Shown here piece after piece: positions 49,103-56,035 of a DNA stretch of 64,000 bases (position 1 is its first letter; each line of letters opens with the position of its first letter). Below the pieces are notes generated by a model. That model worked only from the letters and a program-made list of their open reading frames with translations. It searched no databases and was not told where the DNA came from. This DNA is from Streptomyces alanosinicus (GTDB lineage: Bacteria; Actinomycetota; Actinomycetes; Streptomycetales; Streptomycetaceae): assembly GCF_014650595.1 (NCBI RefSeq), contig NZ_BMVG01000012.1, positions 62,001 through 126,000 of the forward strand, written 5' to 3'. A program made the translations under genes and the position numbers.

Positions 49103-51226
49103 TTACGCGTCGATGCGCGAGCGGTCCAGTGTCGCCGCCGAGCTGGAGATGAACTCCTTGCGGGGCGCCACGTCGTTGCCCATCAGAAGGTCGAAGACCT
49201 GTTCCGCGGCCTCCAGGTCGGAGAGGTTGATCCGGCGCAGGGTGCGGTGACGCGGGTCCATCGTGGTCTCGGCCAGCTGATCGGCGTCCATCTCACCGAG
49301 ACCCTTGTAGCGCTGGATGGAATCCTTGTACCGGATGCCCTTGCTCTGGAACTCCATGAGCTTGTCGCGCAGCTCGCGGTCCGAGTACGAGTAGACGTAC
49401 TTGTCCTGCCCCTTCTTCGGCTGGACGATCTCCACGCGGTGCAGCGGCGGCACCGCGGCGAAGACCCGGCCGGCCTCGACCATCGGCCGCATATAGCGCT
49501 GGAACAGCGTGAGCAGCAGACAGCGGATGTGGGAGCCGTCCACATCGGCGTCGGTCATCATGATGATCTTGCCATAGCGGGCCTGGTCGATGTCGAAGGT
49601 GCGGCCCGAGCCCGCTCCTATGACCTGGATGATCGCGCCGCACTCGGCGTTCTTGAGCATGTCGGTCACCGACGACCGCTGCACGTTGAGGATCTTGCCC
49701 CGGATCGGCAGCAGGGCCTGGAACTCGGAGTTCCGCGCCAGTTTGGCCGTACCGAGCGCGGAGTCGCCCTCGACGATGAACAGTTCGCTGCGGTCCACGT
49801 CGTCGCTGCGGCAGTCGGCGAGCTTGGCCGGCAAGGACGAGGACTCCAACGCGGTCTTACGGCGCTGGGCATCCTTGTGCTGGCGGGCCGCGACGCGCGT
49901 GCGGGCGGCGGCGACCACCTTCTCCATGACGACCCGGGCCTGGGCGGCGGCATCCCGCTTCGTGCTGGTCAGGAACGCCTTCAGCTCCTTGGTGACCACG
50001 GTGTTCACGATGCGGCGCGCCGCCGAGGTGCCCAGGACTTCCTTGGTCTGGCCCTCGAACTGCGGCTCTGCCAGGCGCACGGTCACGACGGCCGTGAGCC
50101 CCTCGAGGGCGTCGTCCTTGACGATGTTGTCCTCGGCCACCCGCAGCAGCTTCTTGGCGCGCAGCACATCGTTGAACACCCCCATCACGGACTGCTCGAA
50201 GCCGGAGACGTGGGTGCCGCCCTTGGGGGTGGCGATGATGTTGACGAAGGACCGGACGGTGGTGTCGTACCCCGTGCCCCAGCGCATCGCGATGTCCACG
50301 CCCAGCTCACGGGTGACCTCGGTGGGGGTCATCTGGCCGTGCTCGTCCAGGACGGGGACGGTCTCCTTGAAGGTGCCCTTGCCCGAGAAGCGGAGGACGT
50401 CGCATACCGGCTTGTCGCTCGCCAGATACTCGCAGAACTCGCTGATGCCACCGTCGAAGCGGAAGGACTCCTCGCCCTTGCTGCCCCCCTCGCCGAGGCC
50501 GATCTCGTCGCGCACGACGATGGTCAGCCCCGGCACCAGGAAGGCGGTCTGCCGCGCGCGCTGGTGGAGGTTCTCCAGGGAGAGCTTGGCGTCCTTGAGG
50601 AAGATCTGCCGGTCGGCCCAGTACCGCACGCGCGTACCGGTGCGGGTCCTGGGGATCTTCTTGGTCTTGCGCAGGCCGCTCTTGGCCTCGAACCTGCCGT
50701 CGGCACCATCGGCGGCGAAGGCGCCCGGCACACCGCGCCGGAAGCTGATGGCATGGGTGTGGCCGCCACGGTCCACCTCGACGTCGAGTCGGGCGGAAAG
50801 GGCGTTGACCACGGAGGCGCCCACGCCGTGCAGACCGCCGGAGGCGGCGTACGAGCCACCGCCGAACTTGCCGCCGGCGTGCAGCTTGGTCATGACGACC
50901 TCGACGCCGGACAGTCCGGTCCTGGGCTCGACGTCCACGGGGATGCCCCGGCCGTTGTCGCGCACCTCCACAGAGGCGTCGTCGTGGAGGATCACCTCGA
51001 TGCGGTCGCAGACCCCCGCGAGGGCCTCGTCCACGGAGTTGTCGATGATCTCCCACAGGCAGTGCATCAGACCGCGGCTGTCGGTCGAGCCGATGTACAT
51101 ACCCGGGCGCTTGCGCACGGCCTCGAGGCCCTCGAGGACGAGCAGGTGCCGCGCGGTGTAGTTGGAACCGTCCCGGTCTGCTCCTGCCAGCAGCGCTGTG
51201 GACGGCACGGACGTATCGGCGGTCAC
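49103..51226 (-). CDS. parE: DNA topoisomerase IV subunit B
   Basis: A 707-residue GHKL-type B subunit: EIIDNSVDEALAG and DNGRGIPVD form the ATP site, GGLHGVGASVVNALS the lid. The TOPRIM domain has VEGDSALGTAK and MMTDADVDGSHIRCLLLT, and the end shows YKGLGEMDADQL. The length of 707 fits ParE. It pairs with parC at 30-33 kb. GTG 51226 follows AGGAG. It is transcribed from a 440-bp upstream region shared with the divergent DUF7455 gene. Confidence 0.94.
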   Translation of the reverse strand: MTADTSVPSTALLAGADRDGSNYTARHLLVLEGLEAVRKRPGMYIGSTDSRGLMHCLWEIIDNSVDEALAGVCDRIEVILHDDASVEVRDNGRGIPVDVEPRTGLSGVEVVMTKLHAGGKFGGGSYAASGGLHGVGASVVNALSARLDVEVDRGGHTHAISFRRGVPGAFAADGADGRFEAKSGLRKTKKIPRTRTGTRVRYWADRQIFLKDAKLSLENLHQRARQTAFLVPGLTIVVRDEIGLGEGGSKGEESFRFDGGISEFCEYLASDKPVCDVLRFSGKGTFKETVPVLDEHGQMTPTEVTRELGVDIAMRWGTGYDTTVRSFVNIIATPKGGTHVSGFEQSVMGVFNDVLRAKKLLRVAEDNIVKDDALEGLTAVVTVRLAEPQFEGQTKEVLGTSAARRIVNTVVTKELKAFLTSTKRDAAAQARVVMEKVVAAARTRVAARQHKDAQRRKTALESSSLPAKLADCRSDDVDRSELFIVEGDSALGTAKLARNSEFQALLPIRGKILNVQRSSVTDMLKNAECGAIIQVIGAGSGRTFDIDQARYGKIIMMTDADVDGSHIRCLLLTLFQRYMRPMVEAGRVFAAVPPLHRVEIVQPKKGQDKYVYSYSDRELRDKLMEFQSKGIRYKDSIQRYKGLGEMDADQLAETTMDPRHRTLRRINLSDLEAAEQVFDLLMGNDVAPRKEFISSSAATLDRSRIDA

Positions 51227-51666
51227 GCGGTTCGCTCCTCGCTGAATTTCAGTTGGCCCCCTACTGGGTAAGGGGGCGGCTTCGGTTGCCGCTCAGAGGG
51301 TACCGAGGCCTGGTAGAGCCGGTGTAACGCCACCCTCGTCGAGAACTCAGACTAGTCCAGGCTCGTATGCGTGTTCGATCCCTCGATGGAGTGAAGTACA
51401 TATCACGTTCCCTTGGAGGCATGAACCATTTAGGCTCCGGGCACGTCCTCATGAACAACAGGCAACCCGGCCTGGAGGACCTAGACACAACACTGCGCGA
51501 ACCCGTAAGCACCGTAAGAGACGTACTACGGCACATTCGCCGCCAACCGGCAGCAGACAGCCGCCCCGGAAGATTCTTTCGAGGAAAAGCCACGAGCGGG
51601 AACGTTTTCGGGCTGGTTGGATGTTGACCCTGGTACGACAGCTCGTCGAGCTAGAGAAGAGGCGAC
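51227..51666. promoter_or_regulatory. Divergent upstream region of parE and the DUF7455 gene, with a LexA-like site
   Basis: This 440-bp spacer holds promoters in both directions. TCGTATGCGTGTTCGA (51363-51378) agrees with the actinobacterial LexA box TCGAAC-N4-GTTCGA at ten of twelve fixed positions; it lies 137 bp before parE. GGAAC and GTT separated by 19 bp near 51600-51625 resemble, weakly, a SigR-type promoter for the DUF7455 gene. No protein gene could be supported. Confidence 0.35.
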
Positions 51667-51897
51667 GTGACTACTGTTCTGACCCCCGCGAGCCCGCTGA
51701 CGGCCGCCGATCGCTGCGACCGCTGCGGCGCCCAGGCATACCTGCGCGTCGTCCTGCTGAGCGGCGGAGAACTGCTCTTCTGCGCCCACCACGGTCGCAA
51801 GTTCGAGCCGGAACTCAAGAAGATCGCCGCTGAGATACAGGACGAGACGGAGCGACTGACGACCGTTCCGAACACCGCTTCCGACGAAGAGCGCTGA
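51667..51897 (+). CDS. DUF7455 small zinc-ribbon-like protein
   Basis: A 76-residue protein with Cys-x-x-Cys in DRCDRCGAQ and Cys-Ala-His-His in FCAHHGRKFEPEL, which together could bind one zinc. It is soluble and acidic at the C-terminus. Such small proteins sit next to parE and hrdB in streptomycetes and have no known function. GTG 51667 follows AGAAGAGG. A terminator lies 44 bp after the stop. Confidence 0.82.
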   Translation: MTTVLTPASPLTAADRCDRCGAQAYLRVVLLSGGELLFCAHHGRKFEPELKKIAAEIQDETERLTTVPNTASDEER

Positions 51898-51940
51898 ATC
51901 TCGCACACACGACGAGCCAGCGCCGGCACAGGCCGGTGAA

Positions 51941-51975
51941 CGGGCGGCCGCTCCCTCCTCAGGAGCGGCCGCCCG
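51941..51975. terminator. Bidirectional terminator
   Basis: CGGGCGGCCGCTCC (51941-51954) pairs perfectly with GGAGCGGCCGCCCG (51962-51975) around CTCCTCA. It sits between the convergent DUF7455 and protease genes. Confidence 0.88.
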
Positions 51976-51997
51976 CGCTCATGTCCTGGTGCGGACT

Positions 51998-52873
51998 CTA
52001 GGACCCCTTGCGAGGGAACCCCTTGTGGCGCAGCTTGCGGCCCACCGAGGCCCCGTCCAGGCCGCGTACGACCTCGGATATCCGCGTGTACACACCAGGG
52101 CTGCCCGCCTTGCCGCAGCCGCTCCCCCAGGACACGAGCCCGATCAGCCGCCCTGCCGCCACAAGCGGGCCGCCACTGTCGCCCTGACAGGCGTCCGGAC
52201 CACCGTTGGTCTCTCCGGCACAGAGCATGCTGCCGGACCGGTAGGTGCCGTCAGGACCGCCCGGATAAGCACGTGCGCACTGATCGTCGGGAAGCACACG
52301 CACATGTGCGGCGTACAGCCTGCGCGCGTAGGCGCCTTCGCCGCTCGTGTCCCCCCATCCGGAGACGAGGGCCTGTGTGCCCGGCGTGTAGGCCTGGTCA
52401 CCGGGGCGCGCCATGGCGACGACCGAGCTCTGCGGCAGCGGCCTGGCCAGCGTGAGTACGGCGAAGTCGCCGGTGTTGGTCTGGCTGTCGTACCCGGAGT
52501 TGATCCGGGCGTCGCGTACGGCTATCTCCTGGCCCTCGTCGGACATCAGATGGGTGCGGCCCGCGATGACCTTGAGGTCGCGCACGCGGTTCACGGGCGC
52601 CCCGAGGACTCCCTCGGCCAGACAGTGGGCCGCGGTGAGCACGGTGGTGGGGGCGACCGCCACACCCCCGCAGAACTGACCCGCGCGTGTACCGCCGAAC
52701 CGGTCACGGCTGGACAGTGCCACGGTCCAGGGGGCCTGGGAGACATCGATCGGGAAGCCGCCCACCACCACGCCGCCGACGGCCGCGTGGGCCGCGCCGA
52801 CCAGGGGTATGGCGGTCAGGGTGGCCGCCAGGACCAGCGGCCGGGCCAATGCGTGGACAAGGGAACGGCGCAT
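51998..52873 (-). CDS. Secreted trypsin-like serine protease (S1)
   Basis: A 291-residue protein with a signal peptide (residues about 1-30, ending AHA) and a chymotrypsin fold. The catalytic triad is His in LTAAHC, Asp in NTGDFAVLTL and Ser in QGDSGGPLV. Cysteines in QFCGGV, TAAHCL, MLCAGE and DACQGD form the usual disulfides. The specificity pocket Asp is in DACQGD, six residues before the Ser, so cleavage after Lys/Arg is expected. The sequence IDVSQAPW may be the mature start region. Acts outside the cell. Confidence 0.93.
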   Translation of the reverse strand: MRRSLVHALARPLVLAATLTAIPLVGAAHAAVGGVVVGGFPIDVSQAPWTVALSSRDRFGGTRAGQFCGGVAVAPTTVLTAAHCLAEGVLGAPVNRVRDLKVIAGRTHLMSDEGQEIAVRDARINSGYDSQTNTGDFAVLTLARPLPQSSVVAMARPGDQAYTPGTQALVSGWGDTSGEGAYARRLYAAHVRVLPDDQCARAYPGGPDGTYRSGSMLCAGETNGGPDACQGDSGGPLVAAGRLIGLVSWGSGCGKAGSPGVYTRISEVVRGLDGASVGRKLRHKGFPRKGS

Positions 52874-52940
52874 GCGCGCTCCTCACTCTGTGGTTCCGTC
52901 GGAACACCCAGAGTCAGCCATATCGGCTTCACGCGCAGCC

Positions 52941-52976
52941 CGAAGGCCCGGCCCCTCGAGGGGAACCGGGCCTTCG
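52941..52976 (-). terminator. Terminator of hrdB
   Basis: CGAAGGCCCGG (52941-52951) pairs with CCGGGCCTTCG (52966-52976). The enclosed CCCCTCGAGGGG can extend the hairpin. It lies 19 bp beyond the hrdB stop. Confidence 0.82.
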
Positions 52977-52994
52977 TCGTCGTACGAGCGCGAC

Positions 52995-54539
52995 CTAGTC
53001 GAGGTAGTCGCGCAGCACCTGGGAACGCGAGGGGTGGCGCAGCTTCGACATGGTCTTGGACTCGATCTGGCGGATGCGCTCACGCGTCACGCCGTAGACC
53101 TTGCCGATCTCGTCGAGGGTCTTCGGCTGACCGTCGGTGAGACCGAACCGCATGGAGACGACACCGGCCTCGCGCTCGGACAGGGTGTCGAGAACGGAGT
53201 GCAGCTGCTCCTGCAGGAGTGTGAAGCTGACGGCGTCGGCGGGGACGACAGCCTCGGAGTCCTCGATGAGGTCACCGAACTCGCTGTCGCCGTCCTCGCC
53301 CAGCGGGGTGTGCAGCGAGATGGGCTCACGGCCGTACTTCTGGACCTCGATGACCTTCTCCGGGGTCATGTCGAGCTCCTTGGCCAGCTCCTCCGGGGTG
53401 GGCTCGCGGCCCAGGTCCTGGAGCATCTGGCGCTGCACGCGCGCGAGCTTGTTGATGACCTCGACCATGTGCACCGGGATACGGATGGTGCGGGCCTGGT
53501 CGGCCATGGCGCGGGTGATGGCCTGACGGATCCACCAGGTGGCGTACGTGGAGAACTTGTAGCCCTTGGTGTAGTCGAACTTCTCGACCGCGCGGATCAG
53601 ACCGAGGTTGCCCTCCTGGATGAGGTCCAGGAAGAGCATGCCGCGGCCGGTGTAGCGCTTGGCCAGGGAGACCACCAGACGGAGGTTGGCCTCCAGAAGG
53701 TGGTTCTTGGCACGGCGGCCGTCCTCGGCGATGATCTCCAGCTCGCGCTTCAGCTTCGGCGCCAGCTTGTCGGCGTTGGCCAGCTTGTCCTCGGCGAACA
53801 GACCCGCCTCGATGCGCTTGGCCAGCTCGACCTCCTGCTCCGCGTTGAGCAGGGGGACCTTGCCGATCTGCTTCAGGTAGTCCTTGACCGGGTCGGCGGT
53901 GGCGCCGGCGGCGGCGACCTGCTGCGCGGGCGCGTCGTCCTCGTCCTCGTCGGACAGGACGAAGCCGGCGTTCTCGGCGCCCTCGGGCTCCTCCGCGACC
54001 TTGGTGTCCTCGAGGACTTCCTCCTCAAGAATCTCGGCGTCGTCCTTCTTCGCCGTGGTCTTCTTGGCGACCGTCTTCTTCGCGACGGTCTTCTTGGCAA
54101 CCGCCTTCTTGGCGGTCGTCGTCTTCTTGGCCGCGGCCTTCTTCGCGGGGGCGGCTTCCTCGGCGGAATCGGCTGCGACCGGCGCGGCGGACGCCGCGGG
54201 GGCGGCCGTGGTGGCGGTGGCCTTCCTGGTCGTCACCGTCTTCGCCGCGACCGTCTTGGTGGCGGTGCGCTTCGCCGGGCTCTTCGCTGCGACGCTCTTG
54301 CGGGTGCGCTTGGGCTCTGCGGCACTGACCATCAGCGTCACACCCTCTTCCTCAAGAATCTGGTTGAGGCTGCGCAGTACGTTCTTCCACTGAGTGGCCG
54401 GAATCTGGTCAGCTTCGAAGGCCCGACGCACATCGTCGCCGGCGATCTGCCCCTCAGCCTTTCCCCGCTCAATGAGCGCCATGACAGAGACGGACTCGGC
54501 GATCTCCGGCGGGAGCGTACGGGATGTGCTGGCCGACAC
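52995..54539 (-). CDS. hrdB: Principal RNA polymerase sigma factor HrdB
   Basis: A 514-residue group 1 sigma-70. Sigma 1.1 begins the protein (SASTSRTLPPEIAESVSVMA). Then comes a long Ala/Lys/Thr repeat (about residues 75-170, VAKKT/TAKKT units) and an acidic stretch. Region 1.2 is DPVKDYLKQIG; region 2 is GNLGLIRAVEKFDYTKGYKF and STYATWWIRQAI; region 4.2 is YGVTRERIRQIESKTMSKLR. The frame continues upstream, but GTG 54539 matches the known HrdB start. It transcribes housekeeping genes. Confidence 0.97.
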   Translation of the reverse strand: MSASTSRTLPPEIAESVSVMALIERGKAEGQIAGDDVRRAFEADQIPATQWKNVLRSLNQILEEEGVTLMVSAAEPKRTRKSVAAKSPAKRTATKTVAAKTVTTRKATATTAAPAASAAPVAADSAEEAAPAKKAAAKKTTTAKKAVAKKTVAKKTVAKKTTAKKDDAEILEEEVLEDTKVAEEPEGAENAGFVLSDEDEDDAPAQQVAAAGATADPVKDYLKQIGKVPLLNAEQEVELAKRIEAGLFAEDKLANADKLAPKLKRELEIIAEDGRRAKNHLLEANLRLVVSLAKRYTGRGMLFLDLIQEGNLGLIRAVEKFDYTKGYKFSTYATWWIRQAITRAMADQARTIRIPVHMVEVINKLARVQRQMLQDLGREPTPEELAKELDMTPEKVIEVQKYGREPISLHTPLGEDGDSEFGDLIEDSEAVVPADAVSFTLLQEQLHSVLDTLSEREAGVVSMRFGLTDGQPKTLDEIGKVYGVTRERIRQIESKTMSKLRHPSRSQVLRDYLD

Positions 54540-54849
54540 GAACAACCTCTCGGAACGTTGGAAAACGGCTTCCGGCACCGTCCACTGCGGACAGGAGCCG
54601 ACCACCGGCCTTGGGGATGGGCCGACGGTGCGGGCGGGGCCGGGAAGATGCACAGCGCCTGTCATGGCGTCCGTATTCCCTCCGCGGCTGTCACCTCTTA
54701 GGTCATCGCGCTGTTTCCGCGAGCGTTACGCCCAATCTGCGTGGCCCGAGTCACACCCCGTAAGGGGTCAAAAGCAGTCAGATGCAGACAGAGGAGATCA
54801 CCGATGTCATTGCGCCCGGTCACACACGGCTCCCGGCGGCCCGTCGCAC
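54540..54849. promoter_or_regulatory. hrdB promoter and leader region
   Basis: This 310-bp stretch upstream of hrdB carries no gene I can support. On the minus strand a TTGACC box (about 54772-54767) lies beside CCCCTTACGGGG, and TGTGAC with GTAACG 18 bp later (about 54757-54728) could be -35/-10 boxes. The transcript would have a long leader (about 180 nt). Assignment of the start is uncertain. Confidence 0.4.
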
Positions 54850-54893
54850 CGTCGGACCCCGCCGGACCGCACTGGGTCCGGCGGGGTCCGACG
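54850..54893 (-). terminator. Terminator after the FadR-type regulator gene
   Basis: A 19-bp perfect stem (54850-54868 with 54875-54893) closes a 6-base loop. It lies 92 bp beyond the GntR stop and insulates it from hrdB. Confidence 0.8.
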
Positions 54894-54984
54894 GGGGCCG
54901 GCTACGGCCGGCAAGGACCCCGCACCGCCACGAGCACCACGAGGACGCCGCACACCGGAGACCGCACCGCCTTGGCCGCGGGGG

Positions 54985-55872
54985 TCAGTGCTCGCGCGGG
55001 GCGGGCACCACGCGCTCGACCTCGGGGTGGACCGTGAGCAGTTGACGCATGGCCGCCTCGGCCGCCGTGCCGTCGCCGGTGCCGAGCGCGTCGACGATCC
55101 GCGCGTGCTGCGCGAGCGACGTGTCGTTGGCCCGGTCACATCCCGTGACGGGGCCGCCTGAGACCTGGAGCGCCGCCGAGACGATCCCGGAGAGGTGGTC
55201 CAGCATGCGGTTACCGGCGGTCTGGATGAGCAGGGCGTGGAACTCGCTGTCGGCGCGCGAGTAGGTCAGCGCGTCGCCCTGGGCCATGGCGTGGCTCATG
55301 ATCTCCACCATGTCGCACAGGCGCTGCTGCACCTCCTCGCGTCCGTGCCCGGCGGCGAGGCGGGCGGCGAGCGGCTCGATCGTCCAGCGCAGTTCGCTCA
55401 GCTCACGGCGCTGGTCGTCGCGCTGGGGGCCGAAGGCCCGCCACTCGATGATGTCGGGATCGAGCAGGTTCCAGTCGCTGACCGGACGCACGCGCGTGCC
55501 GACGTTCGGGCGGGCGCTGACGAGGCCCTTGGCCTCGAGGACTCGGAGGGACTCGCGGACGACGGTGCGGGAGACCTCGAAGCGCTGGCCGATCTCCTCG
55601 GGCACCAGCGGGCGGTCCGCGCCCAGGTCGCCGGAGACGATCATCTGTCCCAGCTGCTGAACGAGTTGGCCGTGCAGGCCTCGTCCGCGGCTGCCCGCGG
55701 CGCGCCGGCCGACGCGCCCCAGGTCGGGGTCCGCCCCCTCCCAGGAGGGCGCTGCGACGCGGTCGGGCACCTGGGGCTCCGCGTAGGGGTAGCGGTCGAG
55801 TTCGCCCGGGCCGGCCAGACCGGAGTCGGAGGAGCGGGCGGCGGTCATCATGGTGTGCGCAAGGGTACTCAC
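54985..55872 (-). CDS. FadR/GntR family transcriptional regulator (FCD)
   Basis: A 295-residue GntR regulator with the wHTH at about residues 70-135 (LVPEEIGQRFEVSRTVVRES and VLEAKGLVSARPNVGTRV) and an FCD effector domain (DADSEFHALLIQTAGNRM type pattern with conserved Asp/His). An N-terminal 65-residue Gly/Arg-rich extension has no known fold. GTG 55872 follows AAAGGATCC. Likely a sugar-acid or carboxylate regulator; target genes are not evident from neighbours. Confidence 0.9.
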   Translation of the reverse strand: MSTLAHTMMTAARSSDSGLAGPGELDRYPYAEPQVPDRVAAPSWEGADPDLGRVGRRAAGSRGRGLHGQLVQQLGQMIVSGDLGADRPLVPEEIGQRFEVSRTVVRESLRVLEAKGLVSARPNVGTRVRPVSDWNLLDPDIIEWRAFGPQRDDQRRELSELRWTIEPLAARLAAGHGREEVQQRLCDMVEIMSHAMAQGDALTYSRADSEFHALLIQTAGNRMLDHLSGIVSAALQVSGGPVTGCDRANDTSLAQHARIVDALGTGDGTAAEAAMRQLLTVHPEVERVVPAPREH

Positions 55873-56035
55873 GGATCCTTTGTCGGCTCCGCCTCCAACT
55901 CCCTTGAGGTCTTTGGTGAAAAGCACACGAAAGGGTGATCGCTCACCCCGTCGCAATTGACGCCTTATCGGAAAGAAATGGGCTTTCCGACGGGGAGTTG
56001 TGCGCATGCCGGGATCGGAAGTGCACGTATGCCGG

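Noticed and set aside
48387..49250. 287-codon plus-strand frame through the repeat region
   Set aside because: It encodes only repetitive Arg/Asn/Gln/Asp sequence, overlaps two real genes antisense and has no ribosome site.
51367..51627. 86-codon plus-strand frame before the DUF7455 gene
   Set aside because: Its start lies inside the LexA-like palindrome, with no ribosome site or homology that I recognise.
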